The notes under the pieces: generated by a model
The model's database searches: none
The model's input: the letters and a program-made list of their open reading frames with translations, nothing else
Told to the model about the DNA's origin: nothing
Shown: one piece after another, positions 9,832-20,437 of the stretch
Position numbering within the stretch: the stretch's first letter is position 1
Layout of the letters: each line of letters starts with the position of its first letter
Assembly: GCF_014202435.1 (NCBI RefSeq)
Contig: NZ_JACHGU010000001.1
Coordinates: forward strand, 310,001-374,000
Direction of reading: 5' to 3'
DNA length: 64,000 bases
Origin: Pseudoxanthomonas broegbernensis
GTDB lineage: Bacteria; Pseudomonadota; Gammaproteobacteria; Xanthomonadales; Xanthomonadaceae
Made by a program: the position numbers and the translations under genes

Positions 9832-9857
9832 CCTGAAAAATTGATCGGGAGTACGGA

Positions 9858-10694
9858 ATGGTCGATCGCCTGGCGGTCCTGCTGGAGCGCTTCCCGGTAA
9901 GCGCGCAGGTGTTCCACGCCGGCCCGCTGTGCGGCATCAACACGCTCGAAGGCGAGCGCGAACTGGGCCAACTGCACCTGGTGCAGCGCGGCCCGGTGGA
10001 GGTCTTCCATGGCGGGGAGACGGTATGCGTCGACCGGCCCAGCCTGTTGCTGTACCCGCGGCCGCTGACCCATCGCTTCGCCACCGACCCGGAGCGCGGC
10101 GCGGACATGGCCTGCGCCAACCTGCGCTTCGAGGGCGGCGCGCAGAACCCGGTGGCGGCGGCGCTGCCGGCCTTCGTCTGCCTGCCGCTGGAGGCGCTGC
10201 ACGGCACCGGGCCGGTGCTGGCGCTGCTGTTCGAGGAGGCGTTCGCGCGCAACTGCGGCCGCCAGGCCATGGTCGACCGCCTGTTCGAGGTGGTGATGAT
10301 CCAGGTGCTGCGCCAGTTGATGGAACGCGGCGAACTGCGCGGCGGGATGCTGGCCGGGCTGTCGCATCCACGGCTGCGCCACGCGATGGTGGCCATGCAC
10401 GAGTCGCCGGCGCGTGAATGGACGCTGGAGGACCTGGCCGCGGCGGCCGGCATGTCGCGCAGCGTGTTCGCCAGCGCCTTCCGCGAGCGGGTGGGGCTCA
10501 CCCCGGGCCATTACCTGCAAGGCTGGCGGGTGGGGCTGGCGCAGCGCGCGCTGCGCCAGGGACGGCCGTTGAAGGTCGTCGCCGCCGAGATCGGATACGG
10601 CAGCGAGGCGGCGCTGTCGCGTGCGTTCAAGGCCCACTGCGGGCTGTCGCCGCGCGCATGGAAGCAGCAGGACGCGGCCGCGGCGGCGGAATGA
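9858..10694 (+). CDS. AraC family transcriptional regulator
   Basis: A 278 aa regulator. A cupin-like effector domain occupies about residues 1-165 (hydrophobic beta strands, [20 protein letters not shown]). A C-terminal AraC domain with two helix-turn-helix units follows ([21 protein letters not shown] and [19 protein letters not shown]). GGGAG lies 8 bases before the ATG. It probably controls the divergent hydrolase and itself through the direct repeat between them. Its stop overlaps the next gene by ATGA. The effector is unknown. Confidence 0.9.
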   Translation: MVDRLAVLLERFPVSAQVFHAGPLCGINTLEGERELGQLHLVQRGPVEVFHGGETVCVDRPSLLLYPRPLTHRFATDPERGADMACANLRFEGGAQNPVAAALPAFVCLPLEALHGTGPVLALLFEEAFARNCGRQAMVDRLFEVVMIQVLRQLMERGELRGGMLAGLSHPRLRHAMVAMHESPAREWTLEDLAAAAGMSRSVFASAFRERVGLTPGHYLQGWRVGLAQRALRQGRPLKVVAAEIGYGSEAALSRAFKAHCGLSPRAWKQQDAAAAAE

Positions 10695-11353
10695 GCCGGC
10701 CCGGCGACACGCCGCGGGTGGTGCTGGTCCACGGCCTGTGGAACGCCAGGTCCTGGCTGGCGCCGCTGGCCTGGCGCCTGCGGCGCGCCGGTTTCGCGGT
10801 GGAAGGCTTCGGCTACCCCAGCATCCTCGGCGGGCCGGAGGCGGCGATCGAGTCCCTCGTCCGCCGCCTGCGCGCGGGCGGGCCCGCGTACCTGATCGGG
10901 CACAGCCTGGGCGGGATGCTGGGGCTGGAAGCGCTGCGCCGCGCGCCGGAACTGCCGGTGGAGCGCATGGTCTGCCTGGGCTCGCCGTTGCGCGGCAGCG
11001 GTACCGCGCGCGCGCTGGCCGCCCGTCCCCGCCTGGGCTGGGTGCTGGGCCGCAGCGCCTGCCTGCTGCGCGGCGGTTGCCGCGCGTGGGACGGGCGCGT
11101 GCCGGTGGGCATGGTGGCCGGCGACGTGGCCCACGGCGTCGGCCGCCTGCTCGCGCGTCTGGACGCGCCCTCGGACGGCACCGTGGCGGTGGCCGAGACG
11201 CGCCTGCCCGGGCTGGCGGCCCATTGCCTGGTGCACGCCAGCCATACCGGGCTGGTGTTTTCCGCCGCCGCCGCGCGGCAGGCCGCCGCGTTCCTGCGCG
11301 ACGGCGCCTTCCTGGACGATGCCGCGGGGCCATCCGCGCGGCGGCCGCTATAA
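10691..11353 (+). CDS. Alpha/beta hydrolase (lipase/esterase-like)
   Basis: A 220 aa protein opening with [21 protein letters not shown] (oxyanion HG) and containing the nucleophile elbow [15 protein letters not shown]-terminal His in ASHTGLVF may complete the triad. No signal peptide. The ATG overlaps the AraC gene stop, so it is translationally coupled to the regulator. Similar proteins are annotated as PGAP1-like or triacylglycerol lipase-like hydrolases. The substrate is unknown. Confidence 0.78.
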   Translation: MSRPGDTPRVVLVHGLWNARSWLAPLAWRLRRAGFAVEGFGYPSILGGPEAAIESLVRRLRAGGPAYLIGHSLGGMLGLEALRRAPELPVERMVCLGSPLRGSGTARALAARPRLGWVLGRSACLLRGGCRAWDGRVPVGMVAGDVAHGVGRLLARLDAPSDGTVAVAETRLPGLAAHCLVHASHTGLVFSAAAARQAAAFLRDGAFLDDAAGPSARRPL

Positions 11354-11354
11354 T
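11349..11354 (+). promoter_or_regulatory. Candidate -10 element of yebC
   Basis: A perfect TATAAT 34 bases before the yebC start, overlapping the end of the preceding hydrolase gene. No clear -35. Confidence 0.5.
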
Positions 11355-11388
11355 CGCGCCTTCGCTCTTCAATGCAGTGTGGTGGCAC

Positions 11389-12114
11389 ATGGGTCGTGGT
11401 CCCTCGATCGAAGCCCGCAAGAACGCCAGCGACGCCAAGCGCGGCAAGGTCTTCACCAAGCTGATCCGGGAAATCGGCGTGGCCGCCCGCGGCGGCGGCG
11501 GCGACCCGGCCAACAACCCGCGCCTGCGCGCGGCGATGGACAAGGCGCTGGCGTCGAACATGTCCAAGGACGTGATCGAGCGCGCGATCAAGAAGGCCAC
11601 CGGCGAGCTGGAAGGCGTGGAGTACGAGGAAGTGCGCTACGAGGGCTACGCCCCCGGCGGCGTGGCGGTGATCGTGGACTGCCTCACCGACAACCGCGTG
11701 CGCACCGTGGCCGACGTGCGCCATGCCTTCTCCAAGTGCGGCGGCAACATGGGCACCGAGGGCTCGGTGGCCTTCATGTTCAAGCGCCTGGGCGTGCTCA
11801 GCTACGAGGGCGGCGCGGACGAGGAGCGGATCACCGAAGCGGCGATCGAGGGCGGCGCCGACGACGTGGTCGTGTACTCCGAGGACGGCGCCATCGACGT
11901 GGTCACCGCGCCGGAGAGCTTCGAGGCGGTCAAGCAGGCGATGGAGGCCGCCGGCCTGGCCCCGGGCTACGCCGAGGTGACCTTCCGCGCCGACAACGAC
12001 ATCGCCGTGTCCGGCGAGACCGCCCAGCAGGTGCGCAAGCTGCTGGGCATGCTGGAAGACCTGGACGACGTGCAGAACGTCTATTCCAACGCCGAGCCGG
12101 GCGGCGAGGACTGA
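11389..12114 (+). CDS. yebC: YebC/PmpR family regulatory protein
   Basis: A 241 aa cytoplasmic protein of the YebC/TACO1 family, described either as a DNA-binding regulator or as a translation factor for proline-rich stretches. Conserved segments include [49 protein letters not shown]-like [20 protein letters not shown] and the C-terminal [16 protein letters not shown]. The start [12 protein letters not shown] matches the family start region. yebC immediately before ruvC is the standard gene order, which supports the assignment. Confidence 0.95.
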   Translation: MGRGPSIEARKNASDAKRGKVFTKLIREIGVAARGGGGDPANNPRLRAAMDKALASNMSKDVIERAIKKATGELEGVEYEEVRYEGYAPGGVAVIVDCLTDNRVRTVADVRHAFSKCGGNMGTEGSVAFMFKRLGVLSYEGGADEERITEAAIEGGADDVVVYSEDGAIDVVTAPESFEAVKQAMEAAGLAPGYAEVTFRADNDIAVSGETAQQVRKLLGMLEDLDDVQNVYSNAEPGGED

Positions 12115-12178
12115 ACGTGCGCCGGCCCGGGAGCGAAGCGCCGGCACGCATGGCCCGGACCCGTTTCCCGGAGCCGGC

Positions 12179-12733
12179 GTGAGCGCCACGCGCGCGCCGG
12201 CGGCGCCGGTGGCGGTCCGCATCCTCGGCATCGACCCGGGGTCGCAGCGCACCGGCGTGGGCATCATCGACGTGGACGCCGGCGGCCGCGCGCGCCACGT
12301 CCACCACCAGCCGCTGCTGCTGCTGGGCGAGGGCGGCTTCGCCCTGCGCCTGCGCCGCCTGCTGGACGGGCTGTCGCGGCTGATCGACGAGTACGCGCCG
12401 GACGAGGTGGCCATCGAGCAGGTGTTCGTCGGCCGCAGCGCCGCCTCGGCGCTCAAGCTGGGCCAGGCGCGCGGCGCGGCGATTTGCGCGGTGGTGCTGC
12501 GCGACCTGCCGGTGAGCGAGTATGCCGCGCGCGAGGTGAAGCTGGCGGTGGTCGGCAGCGGCGGCGCGGAGAAGGCGCAGATCCAGCACATGGTGGCGGC
12601 CATGCTCGGCCTGTCGGGCAAGTTGCAGGCCGACGCCGCCGACGCCCTGGCCATCGCCCTGACCCACGCCCACGTGCGCGCCACCGCGCAGCGGCTGGGC
12701 GTGGACGCGCGCATGGCCTGGAGCAGGAAATGA
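12179..12733 (+). CDS. ruvC: Holliday junction resolvase RuvC
   Basis: Endonuclease (EC 3.1.21.10) of 184 aa that cleaves Holliday junctions with RuvAB. The RNase H-like fold is marked by [14 protein letters not shown] (catalytic Asp19), the acidic [24 protein letters not shown] segment and [14 protein letters not shown] near the C-terminus. The GTG start gives ten extra residues ([10 protein letters not shown]) before the usual beginning. It is followed by ruvA after 10 bases. Confidence 0.96.
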   Translation: MSATRAPAAPVAVRILGIDPGSQRTGVGIIDVDAGGRARHVHHQPLLLLGEGGFALRLRRLLDGLSRLIDEYAPDEVAIEQVFVGRSAASALKLGQARGAAICAVVLRDLPVSEYAAREVKLAVVGSGGAEKAQIQHMVAAMLGLSGKLQADAADALAIALTHAHVRATAQRLGVDARMAWSRK

Positions 12734-12743
12734 GGAGCACGAC

Positions 12744-13331
12744 ATGATCGGTCGCCTGCGCGGCATCCTCGCGCACAAGCAGCCGCCTTGGCTGGTGGTG
12801 GACGTGGGCGGCATCGGCTACGAGCTGGAGGCGCCCATGAGCACGTTCTACGACCTGCCCGAGCTGGGGCGCGAGGTGGCGTTGTTCACCCACTATGCGC
12901 ACAAGGAGGACAGCGTGGCGCTGTACGGCTTCCTGCGCGAGGCCGAGCGGCGCCTGTTCCGCGACGTGCAGCGGGTCAGCGGCATCGGCGCGAAGATCGC
13001 CCTGGCCATCCTATCCGGCGTGAGCGTGGAGGAGTTCGCGCGGCTGGTTCAGGCCGGCGACGTCACCGCGCTCACCCGCATCCCCGGCATCGGCAAGAAG
13101 ACCGCCGAGCGCATCCTGGTCGAATTGCGCGACCGCGCCGCCAGCCTGGCCGGCGGGCCCGCGGCCGGCATGCCCGCCACGGCCGCCGACCCGCAGTCCG
13201 ATGCGGTCACCGCGCTGCAGCAACTGGGCTACAAGCCGGCCGAGGCGGTGCGCATGGCGCGCGAGGCCGGCGCGCCCGGCGACGACGCGGCCGCGATCAT
13301 CCGCAAGGCGCTGCAGTCGGCGCTGCGCTGA
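12744..13331 (+). CDS. ruvA: Holliday junction helicase subunit RuvA
   Basis: A 195 aa DNA-binding subunit that forms tetramers on the junction and loads RuvB. The N-terminal OB-like domain begins [15 protein letters not shown]. The middle carries helix-hairpin-helix motifs ([16 protein letters not shown] and [17 protein letters not shown]). A flexible linker precedes the C-terminal RuvB-binding domain ([21 protein letters not shown]). ruvC and ruvA are closely spaced. ruvB is separated from them by kup. Confidence 0.97.
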   Translation: MIGRLRGILAHKQPPWLVVDVGGIGYELEAPMSTFYDLPELGREVALFTHYAHKEDSVALYGFLREAERRLFRDVQRVSGIGAKIALAILSGVSVEEFARLVQAGDVTALTRIPGIGKKTAERILVELRDRAASLAGGPAAGMPATAADPQSDAVTALQQLGYKPAEAVRMAREAGAPGDDAAAIIRKALQSALR

Positions 13332-13378
13332 CGCGCCCGCCCACCCCCATCCCGCACCGGACCGCGCCAGGCCAGCCC

Positions 13379-15301
13379 ATGCCCTCCACTCCTTCTCCCG
13401 TGCCCGATCCCGACATGCGCCGGCGCCCCGGGCACGGCGGCAAGGGCGCCGGCCTGGCCCTGGCGATCGGCGCCATCGGCGTGGTCTTCGGCGACATCGG
13501 CACCAGCCCGCTGTACACGCTCAAGGAAGCGTTCTCGCCGCACTACGGCCTGGACAGCGACCACGACACCGTCCTGGGCGTGCTGTCGCTGGCGTTCTGG
13601 TCGCTGATGATCGTGGTCACGCTCAAGTACGTGACCATCATCATGCGCGCCGACAACGAGGGCGAGGGCGGGATCATGGCGCTGATGGCGCTGGCCCAGC
13701 GCACCCTGCGCAACGGCTCGCGCTCGGCCTACGTGGTGGGCATTGCCGGCATCTTCGGCGCCTCGCTGTTCTTCGGCGACGGGGTGATCACCCCGGCCAT
13801 CTCGGTGCTGGGCGCGATCGAGGGGCTGGAGATCGCCGCGCCGGGCCTGCACCACTTCATCGTGCCCATCACCGTGGCGGTGCTGCTGCTGGTGTTCATG
13901 GCCCAGCGCCTGGGCACCGAGAAGGTGGGCAAGGTGTTCGGGCCGATCACCACGCTGTGGTTCCTGGCACTGGCGGCCATCGGCACCTGGAACATCGTCC
14001 AGTCGCCGGAGGTGCTCAAGGCGTTCAACCCGTGGTGGGGTGCGCTGTTCTTCATGGAGCACGGCTGGCACGGGGTGTTCATCCTCGGCGCGGTGGTGCT
14101 GGCGGTCACCGGCGGCGAGGCGCTGTACGCGGACATGGGCCACTTCGGCGCCCCGCCCATCCGCCACGCCTGGTACTTCTTCGTGCTGCCGTGCCTGGTG
14201 CTGAACTACCTGGGGCAGGGCGCGCTGGTGCTGGAGCACCCGGAACTGGTGCGCAACCCGTTCTACGAATCGGTGCCGGGCTGGGCGCTGTACCCGATGA
14301 TCGTGCTGGCCACCCTGGCCGCGGTGATCGCCTCGCAGGCGGTCATCACCGGCGCGTTCTCGGTATCGCGTCAGGCCATGCAACTGGGCTACATCCCGCG
14401 CATGCGGATCAAGCACACCTCGCGCGACACCATCGGCCAGATCTACATCCCCGGCATCAACTGGCTGCTGGCGGTGATGGTCATCGGCCTGGTGCTGGTG
14501 TTCCGCAGTTCCTCCAACCTGGCGGTGGCCTATGGCATCTCGGTGTCGGCCACGATGCTGATCGACACCGTGCTGCTGGCCCTGGTGGCGCGCGCGCTGT
14601 GGCCGGGCCGGCGCGGCTGGGTGCTGCCGCTGTGCGTGGTGTTCATCCTCATCGACGTCGCCTTCGTGGTGGCCAACGGCGCCAAGCTGCTGCAGGGCGC
14701 CTGGTTCCCGGTGGTGCTGGGCATCGTGCTGTTCACCCTGATGCGCACCTGGCGGCGCGGCCGCGAGCTGTTGGGCGAGGAAATCCGCAAGGACGGCATC
14801 CGCGCCGACACCTTCCTGCCCGGGCTGATGCTGGCGCCGCCGGCGCGCGTGCCGGGCACGGCGGTGTTCCTCACCGCCGACGTCGCGGTGGTGCCGCATG
14901 CGCTGCTGCACAACCTCAAGCACAACAAGGTGCTGCACGAACGCAATGTGTTCCTGACCGTGGAGACGCTGCCGGTGCCGGTCGCGCCGGCGGCGCAGCG
15001 GCTGCGCATGGACCAGATCGGCGACGACTTCTACCGCATGGTGGTGCGCTTCGGCTTCATGGAGGTCCCGGACGTGCCGTTGGCGCTGATGCGCGCCTGC
15101 GATGCCGGGGTGTCGTTCGACCCGATGGACACCACCTACTTCGCCAGCCGCGAGACGGTGGTGTCCAGTGCGCGCCGGGGCATGCCGATCTGGCGCGACA
15201 AGCTGTTCGCGGTCATGCACCGCAACGCGGCGCCGGCCACCGGGTTCTTCCGCATTCCCGGCAACCGCCTGGTGGAGCTGGGCTCGCAGGTGGAGATCTA
15301 G
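13379..15301 (+). CDS. kup: Kup family potassium transporter
   Basis: Inner-membrane K+ uptake protein of 640 aa, probably K+/H+ symport, with about 12 membrane helices in the first 430 residues and a cytoplasmic C-terminal domain. Family signatures include [67 protein letters not shown], and [18 protein letters not shown] at the very end. The start is the ATG at MPSTPSP. It sits between ruvA and ruvB, an arrangement I recall from xanthomonads and not functionally explained. Confidence 0.96.
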   Translation: MPSTPSPVPDPDMRRRPGHGGKGAGLALAIGAIGVVFGDIGTSPLYTLKEAFSPHYGLDSDHDTVLGVLSLAFWSLMIVVTLKYVTIIMRADNEGEGGIMALMALAQRTLRNGSRSAYVVGIAGIFGASLFFGDGVITPAISVLGAIEGLEIAAPGLHHFIVPITVAVLLLVFMAQRLGTEKVGKVFGPITTLWFLALAAIGTWNIVQSPEVLKAFNPWWGALFFMEHGWHGVFILGAVVLAVTGGEALYADMGHFGAPPIRHAWYFFVLPCLVLNYLGQGALVLEHPELVRNPFYESVPGWALYPMIVLATLAAVIASQAVITGAFSVSRQAMQLGYIPRMRIKHTSRDTIGQIYIPGINWLLAVMVIGLVLVFRSSSNLAVAYGISVSATMLIDTVLLALVARALWPGRRGWVLPLCVVFILIDVAFVVANGAKLLQGAWFPVVLGIVLFTLMRTWRRGRELLGEEIRKDGIRADTFLPGLMLAPPARVPGTAVFLTADVAVVPHALLHNLKHNKVLHERNVFLTVETLPVPVAPAAQRLRMDQIGDDFYRMVVRFGFMEVPDVPLALMRACDAGVSFDPMDTTYFASRETVVSSARRGMPIWRDKLFAVMHRNAAPATGFFRIPGNRLVELGSQVEI

Positions 15302-15316
15302 CGCCCGCCGGCCACG

Positions 15317-15351
15317 CCCCGGCGAAAGCGCATGGATTCCCGAGGGAATGG
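15317..15351. repeat. Possible degenerate extragenic repeat (GGCGAAAGC/ATTCCCG type)
   Basis: The gap between kup and ruvB contains CCCCGGCGAAAGCGCATGG and then ATTCCCGAGGGAATGG. The parts resemble the GCGAAAGCGGGAAT-type repeats of xanthomonad genomes. A related fragment in the opposite sense occurs at 30009-30044. The copies are divergent. Confidence 0.35.
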
Positions 15352-15433
15352 CCGGCCACCGCCGGCGCGGCGGCGGCCCCGCGGCCCCCCTGGCGCGGCG
15401 CCGCGAAGCCGCCGGCCGTGCGAACATGGCCGC

Positions 15434-16456
<1,023 letters not shown>

Positions 16457-16493
16457 CGTCGCGGGCTGGCGGCCGCTTCGCCCGTTTGCCTGG

Positions 16494-16516
16494 AGGAGCC
16501 GGCTTCCGTCGGCGAC
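16494..16516 (+). repeat. REP-like palindrome, copy 2
   Basis: AGGAGCCGGCTTCCGTCGGC then GAC. Same core and same orientation as the copy at 2024. It lies between convergent ruvB and the mtfA-like gene. Confidence 0.7.
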
Positions 16517-16564
16517 CGGGGCCGGGCAGGATCGGCGTGGGATAGGGCGCTCGCCGGAGGCCGC

Positions 16565-17317
16565 CTACAGGGAAGGCGGCGGGCCGTAGAAGCGCGCCAG
16601 GTGCGCGGCCACCGCCGGCATTTCCTCTTCCAGCAGCGCCGGGGCGGAGAAGTGGTATTCGCTGACGACTGCGAAGAATTCCTCCGGCGCCTCGGCCGCA
16701 TAGGGGTCGATGGCGGTCTTGCGGCCGGCGTCCACCTGCGCGCGGAAGGCATCGTAGGCGCGCTGGAAGTCGCGCGCCCACGCGTGCTGCCAGCGCGCCG
16801 GCAGCGGGGGCGTGCCATCCAGCTCGCCGTCCAGCGCGTCGAGCTTGTGCGCCATCTCGTGCACCGCCACGCAGTAGCCGGCGTCGGGCTCGTCCAGGTC
16901 GGCCTGCACGTCGGCCCAGGACAGGATCAGCGGGCCGTGGTCCCAGGCCTCGCCGATCAGGTCGTCGTCCCATTCGTGCAGCACGCCCGCGGCGTCGACG
17001 TGGCTGCGGCGCACGCGGAAGGCCTCCGGGTAGACGATCAGTTGCGACCAGCCGCGCAGGCCGGCCCGGCCGAATTCAAGCAGCGGCAGGCAGCACAGCG
17101 CGGCCAGCAGCACGCGCTGCTCGGACGCCAGTTCCAGGCCCGCCAGCGGGGTGATGGTCTTCTCGTGGAGGAAGCGCGCCGCCAGCCGGCGCAGGCGCTC
17201 GCGCCGGGGCGGATCGAGCGCGGCGGCCCAGGGCAGGCGCGCGCTGGCGCGCTCCCAGAGGGCGTCGTCGATGCAGGGCGGGCGCGGCCGCAGCCAACGG
17301 AACAGCGTGCCGATCAG
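16565..17317 (-). CDS. mtfA: MtfA-like zinc peptidase, start codon unclear
   Basis: About 250 aa, M90/MtfA family metallopeptidase. Matches to E. coli MtfA include LPWAAALDPPRRERLRRLAARFL, CCLPLLEFG, LIVYPEAF, the zinc motif HEMAHKLDALDG and EEFFAVVSEYHFSAP. In E. coli MtfA binds the Mlc repressor and affects glucose uptake. No ATG, GTG or TTG is found near the expected N-terminus. Candidate starts are CTG at 17317 or ATC at 17314, which overlap the TGA of the upstream gene, so re-initiation at a rare start codon is possible. The nearest in-frame ATG (17551) would add about 78 Arg/Pro/Gly-rich residues. Confidence 0.8.
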   Translation of the reverse strand: MIGTLFRWLRPRPPCIDDALWERASARLPWAAALDPPRRERLRRLAARFLHEKTITPLAGLELASEQRVLLAALCCLPLLEFGRAGLRGWSQLIVYPEAFRVRRSHVDAAGVLHEWDDDLIGEAWDHGPLILSWADVQADLDEPDAGYCVAVHEMAHKLDALDGELDGTPPLPARWQHAWARDFQRAYDAFRAQVDAGRKTAIDPYAAEAPEEFFAVVSEYHFSAPALLEEEMPAVAAHLARFYGPPPSL

Positions 17318-17595
17318 CGGAACATGCCCGGCAGGAAGCTGTGCCAGCGCGGGCCGCGCGCGCGGGGCGCCATGGGCGCTTCCGCATCGCCGCCGCCGCT
17401 GGCCGGCTTGGGGACGCTGCGGGCCACCGCAGGCGTGGCCGGCCGCGCCTGCGGGGCGTCGTGGTCGGGGGCTGCCGTGGCGGCGGGGCGCACGTAGACG
17501 CAGGCGCCCCGCTTCGGGGCCGCGTCGGGATCGCCGTCGGCGGCCCAGCACAGCGCCGGGGCGGCGAGCAGCAGCAGCGGGACCAGGCAGCGCAT
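17314..17595 (-). CDS. Small secreted protein of unknown function
   Basis: A 93 aa protein with a clear signal peptide (MRCLVPLLLLAAPALCWA, cleavage before ADGDPD). A short Cys-containing segment (KRGACVYVRP) is followed by a Pro/Ala-rich stretch, and the C-terminus ends WHSFLPGMFR. The stop codon overlaps the likely start region of the mtfA-like gene. A TATAGT -10 on the minus strand lies 31 bases upstream. No known domain. Confidence 0.7.
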   Translation of the reverse strand: MRCLVPLLLLAAPALCWAADGDPDAAPKRGACVYVRPAATAAPDHDAPQARPATPAVARSVPKPASGGGDAEAPMAPRARGPRWHSFLPGMFR

Positions 17596-17625
17596 CGTCG
17601 GTCCATGGACTGGAGCGGAACGCGG

Positions 17626-17631
17626 ACTATA
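17626..17631 (-). promoter_or_regulatory. Candidate -10 for the secreted protein and mtfA
   Basis: Minus-strand TATAGT, 31 bases before the ATG at 17595. It is one of two divergent -10-like elements in this gap. Confidence 0.45.
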
Positions 17632-17687
17632 ACGCGCCGGGGCATCGCCGGCATGTGCCGCCGTCCCGGCGCCGCCCGGGAACGGGC

Positions 17688-17693
17688 GATAAT
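17688..17693 (+). promoter_or_regulatory. Candidate -10 element of birA-coaX
   Basis: GATAAT 43 bases before the TTG start of birA. No clear -35 at standard spacing. Confidence 0.4.
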
Positions 17694-17735
17694 CGGCCGT
17701 CATGGAGCCGGGGCCACCGGCGCCGAGGAGCGGAT

Positions 17736-18713
17736 TTGGACGATCGCGAACTGCTGGTCCGGCTGAGCGCCGGGGGCGTCTCCGGCGATGCCCTGGCGCG
17801 CGCGGCGGGCATCACCCGCGCCGCGGTCTGGAAGCGGATCCGGGGGCTGCGCGCGGCCGGGGTGGAGATCCTGGCCCGGCCGGGCCAGGGCTACGTCCTG
17901 GCGCATGCGCCCGACCTGCTCGAGGCCGCGCGCCTGCGCGCCGCGCTGCCGGCCGGCCTGCTGGATCCCCAGGACACGCTGGAGGTGGCCTGGAGCCTGG
18001 ACTCGACCAACAGCGAGCTGCTGCGCCGGCCGCCGCCTGCGGGCGTGTCCGTGCTGCTGGCCGAGCGCCAGACCGCCGGCCGCGGCCGCCTGGGCCGGGC
18101 CTGGGCCTCGCCGCTGGGGGCGCAGGTATGCATGTCGGTGCGCCGCGGCTTCGACGGGGGGCTGGCCCGCCTGGGCGGCCTGAGCCTGGTGGCCGGCGTG
18201 GCCGTGGCCGAGGCGCTGCGCGGCCTGGGCTGCGCCCAGGTCGGGCTGAAATGGCCCAACGACCTGGTGGCCGGCGGCCGCAAGCTGGCCGGGCTGCTGG
18301 TGGAAGGCGGCGGCGAACACGGCGGCCCGGTGCACGCGGTGGTGGGCATCGGCATCAACGTGCGCCTGCCGGCCACGGTGGGCGCGGACATCGACCAGCC
18401 ATGGACCGACCTGGCGCGGCTGTCGGGCGGGCGTGCGCCGCCGTCGCGGCAGGCGGTCGCGGCCGCGGTGCTGGCGGCGCTGCTCCCGGCCCTGGCCGGG
18501 TTCGACCGCGACGGGCTGGCGCCGTTCCTGCCGCGCTACGCGGCCCTGGACGCGCTGGCCGGGCGCGAAGTCCGGGTGATGGCCGGGCATGCGGCCTGCA
18601 GCGGCCGCGTGCTCGGGCTCACCGCCGACGGCGCCCTGCGGGTGGATGCCGGGAGCGGCGAGGGCGGAGAGCGGGTGTTTCATGCCGGCGAAGTGAGCGT
18701 GAGGCCGCAATGA
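17736..18713 (+). CDS. birA: Biotin-protein ligase / biotin operon repressor BirA
   Basis: Bifunctional 325 aa protein (EC 6.3.4.15). An N-terminal winged helix (about 1-60: SGDALARAAGITRAAVWKRIRGL) suits DNA binding. The ligase domain has the biotinyl-AMP motif GRGRLGRAW, LKWPNDL and an SH3-like C-terminal part. It attaches biotin to acetyl-CoA carboxylase BCCP. TTG at 17736 is chosen because GAGGAG lies 5 bases upstream and no ATG or GTG is close. The stop overlaps coaX by ATGA. Confidence 0.93.
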   Translation: MDDRELLVRLSAGGVSGDALARAAGITRAAVWKRIRGLRAAGVEILARPGQGYVLAHAPDLLEAARLRAALPAGLLDPQDTLEVAWSLDSTNSELLRRPPPAGVSVLLAERQTAGRGRLGRAWASPLGAQVCMSVRRGFDGGLARLGGLSLVAGVAVAEALRGLGCAQVGLKWPNDLVAGGRKLAGLLVEGGGEHGGPVHAVVGIGINVRLPATVGADIDQPWTDLARLSGGRAPPSRQAVAAAVLAALLPALAGFDRDGLAPFLPRYAALDALAGREVRVMAGHAACSGRVLGLTADGALRVDAGSGEGGERVFHAGEVSVRPQ

Positions 18714-19450
18714 GCGACTGGCTGTTCGACCTGGGCAACTCGCGCTTCAAGGCCGCGCCGTGGCGGCCCGACGGCGGCATCGGCCAGATCCTGGCCTGGC
18801 CGCACGGTGCCGACGCGCTGGCCGCCGGCGACGCCAGCCAGGGACCGCTGCCGCGCGGCCGCCGCGCCTGGGTGGCCAGCGTCGCCGCACCGGCGCTGAC
18901 CCTGCAACTGCTGACCCTGCTGCGCGAACGCTTCGAACAGGTACGCATGGCCGAGAGCCGGGCCGAGTGCGCCGGCGTGCGCGTGGCCTACGCGCAGCCG
19001 CAGCGGCTGGGCGTGGACCGCTTCCTGGCCTTGCTCGGCGCGCGCGCGGTAGGCGGCGACGTCCTGGTGGCGGGGGTGGGCACGGCGCTGACCATCGACC
19101 TGCTCGGCGCCGACGGCACCCACCATGGCGGGCGCATCGCCGCCTCGCCGACGCTGATGCGCCAGGCGCTGCACCAGCGCGCGGCGCAACTGCCGGCGAG
19201 CGGTGGCGGCTATCGCGAGTTCGCCGGCGACACCGAGGACGCCCTGGCCTCCGGATGCGACGGCGCGGCGGTGGCGCTGATCGAGCGTTCCCTGCGCGAG
19301 GGCCAGGCGCGGCTGGGGCGCGCGCCCGCGCTGCTGCTGCACGGCGGCGGCGCGCCGGCGTTGCAGCCGCTGTTGCCGCAGGCACGCGCGCATCCGGCGC
19401 TGGTGCTGGAAGGATTGGCGCTGTGGGCGAGCGTGGACCCGGATGCCTAG
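18710..19450 (+). CDS. coaX: Type III pantothenate kinase
   Basis: Cytoplasmic kinase (EC 2.7.1.33) of 246 aa for the first step of CoA synthesis. It belongs to the ASKHA superfamily: N-terminal phosphate loop WLFDLGNSRFK, pantothenate-site segment RLGVDRFLALLGA, GVGTALTIDLL, and C-terminal LLLHGGGAPAL. Type III kinases need a monovalent cation and resist CoA feedback. The start overlaps the birA stop; birA-coaX is a widespread pair. Confidence 0.94.
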   Translation: MSDWLFDLGNSRFKAAPWRPDGGIGQILAWPHGADALAAGDASQGPLPRGRRAWVASVAAPALTLQLLTLLRERFEQVRMAESRAECAGVRVAYAQPQRLGVDRFLALLGARAVGGDVLVAGVGTALTIDLLGADGTHHGGRIAASPTLMRQALHQRAAQLPASGGGYREFAGDTEDALASGCDGAAVALIERSLREGQARLGRAPALLLHGGGAPALQPLLPQARAHPALVLEGLALWASVDPDA

Positions 19451-19478
19451 AATCGATCTTCCACAACGGCCTTCCGCC

Positions 19479-20165
19479 ATGCTCGCACGTGCCCTGATCG
19501 TCGTCCTGCTGGCCCTGAACCTGGGCGTGGCCGCCTGGTGGCTGCTGCGTCCTTCGCCGCCGCCGTACCGTGTGCCGGCCTCGGACGCGGGCGGCCTGGA
19601 ACTGCGCCTGGTCCCGCCGCCGGCCGGCGGCGCGCCGGCCGCGCCGCTCGCCGCGTCCGGACCTTCCCGGGCGCGGCAGTGCCTGCGCGCCGGCCCCTTC
19701 GCCGAGCTGGTCGCCGCGCAGGCGGCGCAGGCCGCGCTCGCCGGCCTGGCGGATGGAATGGTGCTGGAGGAAGTGCCGGGCGAGGCGGCCGGCTATCGCG
19801 TGCTGCTGCCGCCGGCGGACGACCTGGCCGAGGCGCAGGCGCTGGCCGGACGGATCGCCGCCGCCGGCGTCCAGGACTACCTCATCGTCCGCCAGGGCGA
19901 GGAGACCCATGCGATCGCGCTGGGCAGCTATCGCAGCCGGGAGGCCGCGCAGCGCCGCCTGCAGGCGCTGCGCGATGCCGGCTTCCCGGCCGTCCTGCGC
20001 GCGCAGGGCCGGGCGGCGTCATCGCAATGGTGGCTGGAACTGGAAGTGGACAGCGTGGATGCCGATGCCGCGCGCGCGCGACTGGAAGTGGAAGGCACGG
20101 AAACGGCCGCATGCCTGTTGCCGCGCGACGCGGCCACGTCCACCGCCGTGCAGGCACTGCGCTAG
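19479..20165 (+). CDS. SPOR-domain membrane protein
   Basis: A 228 aa protein with an N-terminal membrane anchor (MLARALIVVLLALNLGVAAWWLL) and a periplasmic part with a SPOR-like fold at about 105-170 (GYRVLLPP, AIALGSYRSREAAQRRLQALRDAGFPAVL). SPOR domains bind glycan strands lacking stem peptides at division sites. An in-frame ATG at 19443 overlaps the coaX stop, but starting at 19479 puts the membrane helix at the N-terminus. TAGAAT at 19448 may be its own -10. coaX followed by a SPOR gene is common in this family. Confidence 0.82.
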   Translation: MLARALIVVLLALNLGVAAWWLLRPSPPPYRVPASDAGGLELRLVPPPAGGAPAAPLAASGPSRARQCLRAGPFAELVAAQAAQAALAGLADGMVLEEVPGEAAGYRVLLPPADDLAEAQALAGRIAAAGVQDYLIVRQGEETHAIALGSYRSREAAQRRLQALRDAGFPAVLRAQGRAASSQWWLELEVDSVDADAARARLEVEGTETAACLLPRDAATSTAVQALR

Positions 20166-20168
20166 AAT
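20163..20168 (+). promoter_or_regulatory. Candidate -10 element of tRNA-Thr
   Basis: TAGAAT, ending 11 bases before the tRNA 5' end and overlapping the stop of the SPOR gene. Confidence 0.45.
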
Positions 20169-20179
20169 CCTGCGCCAAT

Positions 20180-20255
20180 GCCGCTTTAGCTCAGTTGGTA
20201 GAGCAACTGTCTTGTAAACAGTAGGTCGTCCGTTCGATTCGGACAAGCGGCACCA
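20180..20255 (+). tRNA. tRNA-Thr (anticodon TGT), CCA encoded
   Basis: A complete cloverleaf. Acceptor arms GCCGCTT and AAGCGGC, D-arm GCTC/GAGC, anticodon stem ACTGT/ACAGT around loop CTTGTAA (anticodon TGT, reads ACA), T-arm GTCCG/CGGAC with loop TTCGATT, discriminator A and genomic CCA. It reads threonine ACA codons. The lower-GC restriction-modification cassette begins 182 bases downstream. Confidence 0.98.
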
Positions 20256-20437
20256 GTTCCCTTGCAGTCGGCGGATTTCCGCGCTGCGCTTCATGGGCCT
20301 CGGTCGGAGCCTGGCCGCGCTGCTCCCGATACTTGACCGGAAATCCGAGCAGCGGCACATACCCGGCGCGGTCCGGCATGGTCATATGCGGTTTCCGGCA
20401 TCCGAGACAATTCCGCAGGGGTTCTAGATCCTTAGTG

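Noticed and set aside
19443-19478. Upstream ATG for the SPOR gene overlapping the coaX stop
   Set aside because: It would put 12 polar residues (MPRIDLPQRPSA) before the membrane helix. The ATG at 19479 places the helix at the N-terminus, and TAGAAT at 19448 looks like a promoter part. It cannot be fully excluded.
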